A stretch of DNA of 64,000 nucleotides from Streptomyces sp. NBC_01788 (GTDB lineage Bacteria; Actinomycetota; Actinomycetes; Streptomycetales; Streptomycetaceae). Position 1 is the first letter of the stretch. Each line of letters begins with the position of its first letter. The translations under genes and the position numbers were made by a program. Where the stretch lies: positions 4,030,001-4,094,000 of the forward strand of contig NZ_CP109090.1 of the NCBI RefSeq assembly GCF_035917575.1, read 5' to 3'. Below are positions 54,050 to 63,027 of this stretch, in pieces. Under the pieces are notes generated by a model, which had not been told where the DNA came from, did not search any database, and saw only the letters and a list, made by a program, of their open reading frames with translations.

Positions 54050-54052
54050 AAC
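54039..54052. other. parS: parS site spanning the moeA stop and the channel start
   Basis: A second perfect GTTTCACGTGAAAC. Its bases encode the moeA end (Cys-Phe-Thr-stop) and contain the downstream GTG start at 54046-54048. It is about 47.5 kb to the right of oriC, within the range of the parS cluster near oriC in Streptomyces. Confidence 0.93.
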
Positions 54053-55146
54053 TTCCGGGCCATGACGCGATCGCCCGCCAGGCGGACGAGCATCTCGTGA
54101 CCCATCGGGTGAAGCTCCCCCGAAAAGTGGTGGAGCGCCCGATACGTCAGGTCGGCAAACGGCTGTCCCTGGCAGTCCTGGTGCTGCTCTTGACGGTCGT
54201 GATCGTCTATGTCGACCGCGAGGGATACCAGGACAGTGCCAAAGAAGCCCCGATGGATCTCATCGCCGCCGCGTACTACGCGACGGTGACCCTCTCCACC
54301 ACCGGATACGGGGACATCACCCCCGTCAGCGACAGCGCGCGCCTCACCAATATCTTCGTCATCACCCCACTGCGTGTGATCTTCCTGATCATCCTGGTCG
54401 GCACCACGCTCGAAGTCCTCACCGAGCGAACCCGTGAGGAATGGCGTCAGAATCGCTGGAGGTCCGCTTTGCGCGATCACACCGTCGTCGTCGGATTCGG
54501 CACGAAGGGGAGGTCGGCGCTCCAGACCGTCTGCGCGGCCGGGCTGAAGAAGCAGCAGGTCGTCGTGGTCGACCCCAGCGCCAAGGTGGTCGACGCGGCC
54601 ACGGCCGAGGGCTACGCGGGCGTGGTCGGAGACGCCACCCGCAGTGAAGTGCTCATGCGGGCCGAGGTGCAGCGGGCACGGCAGATCATCATCGCCACCC
54701 AGCGGGACGACACCGCCGTGCTGGTCACACTGACCGCCCGGCAGATCAACCGGTCGGCGAAGATCGTCGCGGCGGTACGCGAGGAGGAGAACGCGCCGCT
54801 GCTCAAGCAGTCCGGCGCCGACGCCGTCGTCACCAGCGCGAGCGCGGCGGGACGGCTGCTCGGGCTGTCCGTGCTCAGTCCGGCCGCGAGCATGGTCCTG
54901 GAGGACCTCATCCAGCAGGGCAGCGGCCTGGACATCGTCGAACGGCCCGTCATAAAGGCCGAGGTGGGCCAGGACCCGCGGGACATGGACGACCTGGTGG
55001 TGAGCGTGCTGCGCGGGCACCGGGTGCTGGGTTTCGACGACCCGTCCGTAAGGGCACTGGAGCTGACCGACCGTCTGATCACCATCGTCCGGGCCACACC
55101 GGGAACGAAGGTCACCCCGGACACCCGGCCGCTTCCCCAGGACTGA
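54046..55146 (+). CDS. potassium channel protein with TrkA-N (RCK) domain
   Basis: This 366-residue protein has a short N-terminal cytoplasmic part, two membrane helices (LSLAVLVLLLTVVIVYVD and ITPLRVIFLIILVGTTLEVL) flanking a pore loop with the selectivity sequence STTGYGDITPVS. A cytoplasmic RCK/TrkA-N domain follows, with Rossmann start TVVVGFGTKGRSALQTVCA and DATRSEVLMRAEVQRARQII. A C-terminal TrkA-C-like part ends the chain. It conducts K+ and is gated by nucleotide or ion binding at the RCK domain. The GTG 54046 overlaps moeA by 4 bp; GTG at about 54097 (MTHRVKLP) is the next in frame. Confidence 0.92.
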   Translation: MKLPGHDAIARQADEHLVTHRVKLPRKVVERPIRQVGKRLSLAVLVLLLTVVIVYVDREGYQDSAKEAPMDLIAAAYYATVTLSTTGYGDITPVSDSARLTNIFVITPLRVIFLIILVGTTLEVLTERTREEWRQNRWRSALRDHTVVVGFGTKGRSALQTVCAAGLKKQQVVVVDPSAKVVDAATAEGYAGVVGDATRSEVLMRAEVQRARQIIIATQRDDTAVLVTLTARQINRSAKIVAAVREEENAPLLKQSGADAVVTSASAAGRLLGLSVLSPAASMVLEDLIQQGSGLDIVERPVIKAEVGQDPRDMDDLVVSVLRGHRVLGFDDPSVRALELTDRLITIVRATPGTKVTPDTRPLPQD

Positions 55147-55155
55147 CTGAAGGCG

Positions 55156-55171
55156 GCTTCACCGGTGAAGC
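55156..55171. promoter_or_regulatory. 16-bp perfect palindrome before the quinone reductase gene
   Basis: GCTTCACCGGTGAAGC lies 15 bp before the ATG at 55187, just upstream of a TAGCGT at 55174-55179. A site here would overlap the promoter, so it is a likely repressor operator. It differs from parS (GTTTCACGTGAAAC) by two central inserted bases. Confidence 0.55.
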
Positions 55172-55186
55172 AGTAGCGTCGGGCCC

Positions 55187-56167
55187 ATGCATGCGATCAC
55201 GATTCCCGAACCCGGTGGGCCCGAGGCGTTGGTGTGGGACGAGGTACCGGATCCCGTGCCCGGCGAGGGGGAGGTGCTCGTCGAGGTGGCGGCGAGTGCC
55301 GTCAACCGGGCCGACGTCCTCCAGCGGCAGGGCTCCTACAACCCGCCGCCCGGTGCCTCCCCCTACCCCGGCCTGGAGTGCTCCGGGCGGATCGCGGCGC
55401 TCGGCCCCGGGGTGTCCGGCTGGGCCGTCGGCGACGAGGTGTGCGCGCTGCTCTCGGGCGGCGGTTACGCCGAGAAGGTCGCCGTTCCGGCCGGTCAGCT
55501 GCTGCCCGTGCCCGACGGCGTCAGCCTCCTGCACGCCGCGGCGCTGCCGGAGGTCATCTGCACCGTCTGGTCCAACGTCTTCATGGTCGCCCAGCTGCGC
55601 CCAGGCGAGACGCTGCTCGTGCACGGCGGCTCCAGCGGCATCGGCACCATGGCGATCCAGCTCGCCCGCGCCGTGGACGCGAAGGTCGCCGTGACCGCGG
55701 GTACCGAGGCGAAGCTCGAACGCTGCGCCGAACTCGGCGCCGAGATCCTGATCAACTACCGCGAGCAGGACTTCGTCGAGGAGATCCGGCGGGCCACGGA
55801 CGGCGACGGCGCCGACGTGATCCTCGACAACATGGGCGCCAAGTACCTGGACCGCAACGTCCAGGCCCTCGCCGTGAACGGCCGGCTCGCGATCATCGGT
55901 ATGCAGGGCGGAACCAAGGGCGAGCTGAACCTCGGCATCCTGCTCAGCAAGCGCGCCGCGATCAGCGCGACCTCGCTGCGCGCCCGCCCGCTCGGCGAGA
56001 AGGCGGCCATCGTCGCCGCCGTGCGCGAACACGTCTGGCCGCTGTTCACCGACGGGCATGTCCGGCCGGTGATCGACCAGGAACTCCCGATGAGTGACGC
56101 CGCGACCGCCCACCGGATCCTGGAGGAGAGCGGCCACATCGGCAAGGTGCTCCTGGTGGCGCACTGA
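55187..56167 (+). CDS. NAD(P)H quinone oxidoreductase, zinc-less MDR family
   Basis: This 326-residue protein is a medium-chain dehydrogenase/reductase of the quinone oxidoreductase (QOR/PIG3) kind. It begins MHAITIPEPGGPEALVWDEV. It contains SAVNRADVLQRQGSYNPPPG, the NADP loop LVHGGSSGIGTMAIQLARAV, and INYREQDFVEEIRRATDGDGA. No structural zinc site is present. The ATG is preceded by TAGCGT 7 bp upstream and no good SD, so translation is probably leaderless. A single-gene unit, convergent with the next gene, 4 bp apart. Confidence 0.92.
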   Translation: MHAITIPEPGGPEALVWDEVPDPVPGEGEVLVEVAASAVNRADVLQRQGSYNPPPGASPYPGLECSGRIAALGPGVSGWAVGDEVCALLSGGGYAEKVAVPAGQLLPVPDGVSLLHAAALPEVICTVWSNVFMVAQLRPGETLLVHGGSSGIGTMAIQLARAVDAKVAVTAGTEAKLERCAELGAEILINYREQDFVEEIRRATDGDGADVILDNMGAKYLDRNVQALAVNGRLAIIGMQGGTKGELNLGILLSKRAAISATSLRARPLGEKAAIVAAVREHVWPLFTDGHVRPVIDQELPMSDAATAHRILEESGHIGKVLLVAH

Positions 56168-56171
56168 GCTG

Positions 56172-56867
56172 CTAGCTGCGGCGCATGCGCAGGGCGATGA
56201 ACGCCAGGCCGAGGCCGAGACCGATCAGGACGAGTCCGCTGCCCAGCGGCAGATACCGCAGCACGGGCCCGGTATCGGTCTCGTCCTGCGCGACGGGCAG
56301 GTCGCCGGGGCCGTCCGTACCGGACGGCAGGGGAGCGGCCTCCTGACCCGACGGCGAAACGCTCGGCGCCTCCGCGGTCGCGCTGTCGCCCCCGAAGTCC
56401 TCACCGCGGTGGTCGTGCTCCCCCGGTCCGTCCGTGTCGTCGTCCTCGTGCTCCGGCCGCCGATCGTGCGGCCGCCCCGGCCGCAGCCGCCCCTCACCCG
56501 GACGGCTCCCGGCCCGCGACGGGTCGGAGGAAGGCGGGGGCGGAGTGGCCGAGGCGGAGGCCGAGGCCGAGGCAGAAGGGGGTGAGGGCGGGGACGGCGG
56601 TGCGGGGGACGGCGAGGTCCCGTGGACCGGCGAGGACCGGAAGCCGGGGGCCATCCCGGGCGCGGCGGCGCCCGAGGCAGAGGTGTCCGAGGCTGCGGCG
56701 CCGGAGGGGTCCGTGGCGGGCGCGGGCGCGAGGTCGTACGGCGCGGCGGAGGCCGAAGGCGCGCGCTCGGGGCCGTAAGCCCGGGCGGAGCCACTGGCGG
56801 GGACGGCCGCCGCCAGCGTGATCAGCAGTACCGTCGCGCGCAGCGGAGCGCGCAGCCCTGGAGTCAC
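56172..56867 (-). CDS. Pro/Ser/Ala-rich exported, C-terminally membrane-anchored protein
   Basis: This 231-residue protein has a signal peptide (APLRATVLLITLAAAVPASG, about residues 7-26), an exterior low-complexity body rich in Ala, Pro, Ser, Asp and His, and one C-terminal membrane helix (LGSGLVLIGLGLGLAFIALR) with a basic end MRRS. This type I topology resembles small cell-wall or surface proteins. No motif for a named family. GTG start. Unknown function, but the signal and anchor are clear. Confidence 0.72.
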   Translation of the reverse strand: MTPGLRAPLRATVLLITLAAAVPASGSARAYGPERAPSASAAPYDLAPAPATDPSGAAASDTSASGAAAPGMAPGFRSSPVHGTSPSPAPPSPPSPPSASASASASATPPPPSSDPSRAGSRPGEGRLRPGRPHDRRPEHEDDDTDGPGEHDHRGEDFGGDSATAEAPSVSPSGQEAAPLPSGTDGPGDLPVAQDETDTGPVLRYLPLGSGLVLIGLGLGLAFIALRMRRS

Positions 56868-57030
56868 GTCGGGGACCCCCTCACGGTGCCTGGCCGGTGA
56901 ATCGGAGCGTTCCTGCGACCACGGTCACATCACTGGATCAATGCGGCATTCCAGGTTCGGCCACGCGGTGGACCGCGTTCCGTGGGGGGCGCCACAGAAG
57001 TGGCGGGTGCGGGTGCGAGACAATGGGGTC

Positions 57031-57570
57031 ATGGAGATGCCGAGGAACGAACGGTCGCCGGAGAATCCGCAGATCCTGGTCGTGGGCCAGGACGGTATGG
57101 CGCTCGGCGGCGGCGGGGACGACGACTCCCGTGAGACCCCGGTGACGGAGCAGGTGGAGCAGCCAGCGAAGGTCATGCGGATCGGCAGCATGATCAAGCA
57201 GCTTCTCGAAGAGGTGCGGGTGGCTCCCCTGGACGAGGCCAGCCGGGTCCGGCTCAAGGAGATCCACGCGAGCTCGGTCAAGGAGCTGGAGGACGGCCTG
57301 GCGCCGGAACTCGTCGAGGAGCTGGAGCGGCTCTCTCTTCCGTTCACCGACGAGGTAACCCCCAGCGACGCCGAACTGCGCATCGCGCAGGCGCAGTTGG
57401 TGGGCTGGCTGGAGGGTCTCTTCCACGGGATCCAGACGACCCTGTTCGCCCAGCAGATGGCTGCCCGCGCCCAGCTGGAGCAGATGCGCCGTGCCCTTCC
57501 CCCGGGTATCGGAGCCGAGGGCGGCGACGACCCCCGCACCGGCGGCCGCTCGGGCGGACCGTACCTGTAA
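57031..57570 (+). CDS. bpa: bacterial proteasome activator Bpa/PafE
   Basis: This 179-residue protein is the ATP-independent 20S proteasome activator of actinobacteria (DUF2587). It is helical (KVMRIGSMIKQLLEEVRVAP and onward; IHASSVKELEDGLAPELVEE; QLVGWLEGLFHGIQTTLFAQ). The C-terminus GGRSGGPYL carries the Hb-Y-X-like docking tail corresponding to GQYL in mycobacteria. It would feed unfolded proteins to the proteasome. ATG 57031 has GACAAT ending 6 bp before it, a possible leaderless start. Proteasome genes themselves are not in the window. Confidence 0.92.
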   Translation: MEMPRNERSPENPQILVVGQDGMALGGGGDDDSRETPVTEQVEQPAKVMRIGSMIKQLLEEVRVAPLDEASRVRLKEIHASSVKELEDGLAPELVEELERLSLPFTDEVTPSDAELRIAQAQLVGWLEGLFHGIQTTLFAQQMAARAQLEQMRRALPPGIGAEGGDDPRTGGRSGGPYL

Positions 57571-57614
57571 GGACACGTACGCACCCGCACCCGTCCTTGT
57601 GACACGGACGTGGC

Positions 57615-57645
57615 AAGGCCCCGGCAGCCGGACTGCCGGGGCCTT
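57615..57645. terminator. bidirectional terminator between bpa and a kinase
   Basis: A perfect 13-bp stem AAGGCCCCGGCAG/CTGCCGGGGCCTT has loop CCGGA, between convergent genes. Confidence 0.85.
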
Positions 57646-57684
57646 CGACTCGCGCGACCGCCCGCCGTGCTCGACGGGACTTGG

Positions 57685-59322
57685 TCAGGACGACGGAGGG
57701 TCGCCGGTCGAGACGTCGAGCTGGATCACCGGCATGTTCTTCGGGTCGACGTCCGTGTCGGCCGCGGGGAACTGGTTGAGGACCGTGTCCTGGCCGTACG
57801 TGTTCTCGTCGACGTCGACCTTCTTCAGCTTCCAGCCCGCGGCCTGGAGGCATTCCTTGACCGACCTGATGTTCTTGTACCGGAAGTCCGGCAGCCTGAT
57901 CTTGTCCTCGTCCTGGTAGGACTCCCGAGGCTCCTCGCACTCGTCGGACTTGATCGTCTTCGAGGTGTCCGGCCCGCGGTGGCCCTCGACCACCGAGGTG
58001 GACGCGCTCGCGCTGCCGCCCCCGCCCTTGGCCTCGTCGCCACCGCCCCCGCTGCCGCTGCCACTGTCCAGGATCAGCGCGACGACCAGGCCGAGCACCG
58101 CCATCGCGGCGACGGAGACCGCCCCGATGACCACGGGCCTGGTGTTCCGGTCGCCGCCCGGCGGGGGCGTGTGCTGGGTCGGGACGCCGTACGGAGGCGG
58201 GGTCGGCGCCTGCTGCTGCGCGTACGGCGAGGAGACGGGCGTCTGATAGCCGGGCTGCTGCGGGTAGCCGTAGCCGGGGGTGCCGGTGCTGTAGGGGTTG
58301 GGCGTCGGGGCCGGCTGGTACGGCGTCTGCACCTGGCCGTGAGACACCGGGCCGGTCTGGTCGACGGGCGGGAAGACGGCAGAGCCGACGCCCGCGCCGC
58401 TCGCCGTCCGGGCGCCGGGGACGATGCTGGGCGCGGCCGCCTGGAAGGAGGCCGCCACGCGCAGGCACTCGTCGCGCATGGACTCGGCGCTGGGGAAGCG
58501 CTCGTTGGGGTTCTTCCGCAGCGCGCGGGCGACCAGCGCGTCCACCGCCGGAGGGAGCGAGCGGTTGAGGGAGGAGGGCGCCACCGGCTCCTCCTGGACA
58601 TGCGCGTACGCGATGGCCAGGGGCGAGTCCGCGTCGAACGGCAGCCGCCCGGTGGTCAGTTGGAACAGCATGATGCCGACCGAGTACAGGTCGGACCGCG
58701 CGTCCACGCCCCGGCCGAGCGCCTGTTCCGGTGAGAGGTACTGCGGGGTGCCGACGACCATGCCGGTCTGCGTCATCGAGGTCACGCCGGACTGCATGGC
58801 GCGGGCGATGCCGAAGTCCATGACCTTGACCACGCCGCGCTTGGTCATCATCACGTTGCCCGGCTTGATGTCGCGGTGGACCAGGCCCATCTCGTGGCTG
58901 ATCTCCAGCGCGGCGAGCACGTCCGCGGTGATCTTCAGCGCCTTGTCGGCGGGCATCGCGCCGTGCTGCCGGATGTCCTCGTCCAGCACGGAGCTGAGGG
59001 GACGGCCCTCGACGTACTCCATGACGATGTACGGCGTCGTCATGCCGTCCACATCGTCCTCGCCGGTGTCGAAGACCGAGACGATGTTGGTGTGCGTGAG
59101 CTTCGCCACTGCCTGGGCCTCGCGGCGGAACCGCTCGCGGAAGGCCTGTTCGCGGCCGAGTTCGGTGTGGAGTGTCTTGACCGCGACCTGACGGTCGAGC
59201 ACGGAGTCGTAGGCCAGGTGCACCGAGGCCATGCCGCCCTCGCCGAGCAGGTCGCGCAGCTGGTAGCGGCCGCCGGCCAGTGCCCGTCCCGGATACTGGC
59301 CGTGTGCGCCGTCCTGGCTCAT
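57685..59322 (-). CDS. serine/threonine protein kinase with one PASTA-like domain
   Basis: This 545-residue protein has a Hanks kinase domain (about 18-280) with GEGGMASVHLAYD, VAVKTLHTEL, HRDIKPGNVMMTK, MDFGIAR and GTPQYLSPEQALG. A Gln/Pro/Tyr-rich linker follows, with one membrane helix (VSVAAMAVLGLVVALILDSG, about residues 405-425). A short exterior part (RLPDFRYKNIRSVKECLQAA, then PVIQLDVSTG) resembles a single PASTA-type repeat. It is divergent from a second kinase at 59664, with a shared palindromic site at 59397-59424. SD GGGGAGAC. Confidence 0.92.
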   Translation of the reverse strand: MSQDGAHGQYPGRALAGGRYQLRDLLGEGGMASVHLAYDSVLDRQVAVKTLHTELGREQAFRERFRREAQAVAKLTHTNIVSVFDTGEDDVDGMTTPYIVMEYVEGRPLSSVLDEDIRQHGAMPADKALKITADVLAALEISHEMGLVHRDIKPGNVMMTKRGVVKVMDFGIARAMQSGVTSMTQTGMVVGTPQYLSPEQALGRGVDARSDLYSVGIMLFQLTTGRLPFDADSPLAIAYAHVQEEPVAPSSLNRSLPPAVDALVARALRKNPNERFPSAESMRDECLRVAASFQAAAPSIVPGARTASGAGVGSAVFPPVDQTGPVSHGQVQTPYQPAPTPNPYSTGTPGYGYPQQPGYQTPVSSPYAQQQAPTPPPYGVPTQHTPPPGGDRNTRPVVIGAVSVAAMAVLGLVVALILDSGSGSGGGGDEAKGGGGSASASTSVVEGHRGPDTSKTIKSDECEEPRESYQDEDKIRLPDFRYKNIRSVKECLQAAGWKLKKVDVDENTYGQDTVLNQFPAADTDVDPKNMPVIQLDVSTGDPPSS

Positions 59323-59663
59323 GTCTCCCCGTCCCCCATTAGGCCGTCAGGCGCCCTCGTTGATCCAATGAGTCATTCCCGGCCAAGTCTGCCCCAGGGC
59401 ACTGACACGTCAAGCTCAGTGCCCGTTCCGTGACCGTACGCGAAAGAAGCGTCGCGGAAGCGTTACAGCGGGCCTACCGCTGGTGCACGGAATTTGCACC
59501 ACGGCACCCGCAAGGGGTTTCATGGCCGGTCAGCCTCGGGTCAGTTCCGGCGGTGCTCGCCGCGACGATCCTGGACCGGCGGCCCTCGCGGAGCCTGTAG
59601 CGTGGCCGACGGAGACCGTGACAACACCGCGCGCACCGCGGGCAGAAACGACGGCGAGGACTG
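59323..59663. other. divergent promoter region of two kinases
   Basis: This 341-bp gap contains the palindromic site GGGCACTGA-N10-TCAGTGCCC (59397-59424) and a TAGCGT (about 59600-59605) upstream of the right-hand kinase. I see no gene. Confidence 0.6.
59397..59424. promoter_or_regulatory. inverted repeat GGGCACTGA-N10-TCAGTGCCC
   Basis: Perfect 9-bp arms with 10-bp spacing, one helical turn. The site is 75-103 bp from the left kinase start and may serve both directions. Confidence 0.6.
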
Positions 59664-61292
<1,629 letters not shown>

Positions 61293-61320
61293 GTCCCGCC
61301 GGGGACCGACCATCCTCACA

Positions 61321-61355
61321 CGCGCGCGTGGGGCCGTACTGGCTCCACGCGCGCG
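61321..61355. terminator. hairpin between the kinase and APH-like gene
   Basis: CGCGCGTGG (61323-61331) pairs with CCACGCGCG (61345-61353), with GCC/GGC inside and loop GTACT. A short T-run (GTGTTTC) follows on the plus strand. It serves convergent genes. Confidence 0.6.
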
Positions 61356-61414
61356 GTGTTTCTCCGGCTCTCCCGGCGTCCTCCCGCACGTCACTGCGCG
61401 CGTCATTCCGCGGG

Positions 61415-62458
61415 TCACTCCGCGAACGCGCCGCACACCGCGCCGTACTCCCGGGTCCACCACACCGCGAGCGCCGAGGCGGCCGGGAACTGCGGGTCGG
61501 CGCGGGTGTCGCCGCGCTCGTAGTGCCAGCGCAGCATCCAGAAGTCGTTCAGGCGCTCCCACCACACGCGGCGCACGGCCGCCGCCAGCTCCGACGGGGT
61601 GACGCCGGCCGCCAGCCGGTACGCGCGTGCGTACGTCCTGACCTTCGGCAGGTCCAGGGTGCCGGCGGGCCGGACGAAGAAGATCGCGGCGGCGCGCACC
61701 GCCTCCTCCGCGCGGGGCTGCACGCCGAGCCGGTCCCAGTCGACGATCGCGGCGGGGGCGTCCCCCCGGTAGAGCAGGTTGAAGGGGTGGAAGTCGCCGT
61801 GCACCCAGCCGACGGGCCCGCCGGGCGGCGGGCGCCGGTCCGCGTGCCGTTCCAGGAGCGCGCGGCGCTCCAGGAGCCGGTGCCGGGCCAGTTCGTCGAA
61901 GGCGTCCGCGGGCCGGTGGCGGCGGACGTGCGCGAGCAGGTCGTCGATCAGGGCGAAGGTGTCGGAGGGATCGGCGCTCTGCACGGGATGGGGACTCTCG
62001 GCGGGGCGGGTGCGGCACTTCGGCGGCATCACGTGTTCCAGACCGGCGTGCACGGCTCCCAGCAGCGCCCCGAGGCGGGCGCACTGCCTGGTGGTGAGCT
62101 GGCCGCCGTGCCGATGCCGGCCGTCGATCCACGGGTGCAGGGCGTAGGCATGGCCGCCCACGACGGCGACCGTGCGCCCGTCGCGGCCGGTGAGCGGCGG
62201 CGCCACCGGGACGCCGAGGTCGGCCAGGCGCTGGGTCGCCCGGTGCTGGCGCGCGATGGCGGCGGGATCGGCTGTGTCCGGATCGAAATGGTGCTTGAGG
62301 AAATAACGGCCGCGAGTCGTGCACAGCCGGTAGCCGCGGTTGAGCAGGCCCTGGTCGACCGGCTCGCAGGCGAGCGGCGAACCGGCGGCGTACTGGCGCA
62401 TCAAGGCGCCCAGAGGGGGCGCGTGGGGCACGGGGGGTGGTACACATGGGCGCGGCAC
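61415..62458 (-). CDS. aminoglycoside phosphotransferase-fold (APH/choline kinase-like) kinase
   Basis: This 347-residue protein has the APH fold. The ATP loop region is in the N-terminus (YRLCTTRGRYFLKHHFDPDT). The catalytic Brenner motif is WVHGDFHPFNLLY (about residues 220-232), and the metal-binding motif is AAIVDWDRLGVQPR. The C-terminal segment has aromatic helices (RVWWERLNDFWMLRWHYERG). The substrate is unknown; most such chromosomal genes in Streptomyces do not confer resistance. GTG has TAGCAT ending 8 bp upstream and no clear SD, so it may be leaderless. Confidence 0.85.
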   Translation of the reverse strand: MPRPCVPPPVPHAPPLGALMRQYAAGSPLACEPVDQGLLNRGYRLCTTRGRYFLKHHFDPDTADPAAIARQHRATQRLADLGVPVAPPLTGRDGRTVAVVGGHAYALHPWIDGRHRHGGQLTTRQCARLGALLGAVHAGLEHVMPPKCRTRPAESPHPVQSADPSDTFALIDDLLAHVRRHRPADAFDELARHRLLERRALLERHADRRPPPGGPVGWVHGDFHPFNLLYRGDAPAAIVDWDRLGVQPRAEEAVRAAAIFFVRPAGTLDLPKVRTYARAYRLAAGVTPSELAAAVRRVWWERLNDFWMLRWHYERGDTRADPQFPAASALAVWWTREYGAVCGAFAE

Positions 62459-63027
62459 GCGCCAGATGCTAGGGCACCGCCGGAGGCTGTGAGCTGGGGC
62501 TTGTCACAGACAGTCGTCGGTGATCGCTTTCGGTCACGTAAGGTCGCGATGCCGTCCCGCGACCGCCCGCCGCGCGCCGATGCGCCCCCTGCCCGAGTCC
62601 CGCTTGTCGCAGCAGGACGGCTCCCGTCCGGCCCCCGCCGGGTCCCTTCCCGCCGTCCCCCGGGCGGTGCCATCCATCAAGAGCAGTTCCGGCCATTCGT
62701 CGACCCTTCCCGACTCGGGGGTGACCGGGATAACGTGCCGGTGTTCCGGCCCCCTGCACGGCTGTGACCAGCGGCTGCCCCGACTGTCCGGCGAGGTATT
62801 TGGACGTCCAAGCGTAAATACTTGGAAATCCAAGGAAACGCCCAGGTCAGGAGGGGTTTCCCAGAAATGTGGAGCACTGGGTAACGTGACTGCTGCAGGG
62901 CGCTCGCCGGGGCACCTGTCACGCCTGTTCCCGGCCGAGTGGCACCCACCCCGTGCCCGGTGGTCCGGAACAGGTGAGCCGCACTGGCTACCGGCAACCC
63001 CGGGGCCGGACCGACGGAGGAGCACAC
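62459..63027. other. upstream region of the second E1-alpha gene, with tandem palindromes
   Basis: This 569-bp gap holds two copies of TTGGA-N2-TCCAA (centres 22 bp apart) at 62800-62834. Around them the base composition is lower in GC than the rest of the window. No gene or tRNA is visible; a short minus-strand frame in the region has no support. Confidence 0.6.
62800..62834. promoter_or_regulatory. tandem palindromic operator TTGGA-N2-TCCAA
   Basis: TTGGACGTCCAA (62800-62811) and CTTGGAAATCCAAG (62821-62834) share the arms TTGGA and TCCAA. Centres are 22 bp apart, about two helical turns. The site lies roughly 200 bp upstream of the E1-alpha start. Likely binding site of an unknown dimeric regulator. 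Confidence 0.65.

Noticed and set aside
55156..55171. GCTTCACCGGTGAAGC as a third parS
   Set aside because: It has two extra central bases and changed arms relative to GTTTCACGTGAAAC. I list it as an operator candidate, not as parS.
61415..62458. Aminoglycoside-resistance gene
   Set aside because: The APH fold is certain, but the sequence shows no specific resistance subgroup motifs, and the gene sits in core chromosome; a metabolic or small-molecule kinase is as likely.
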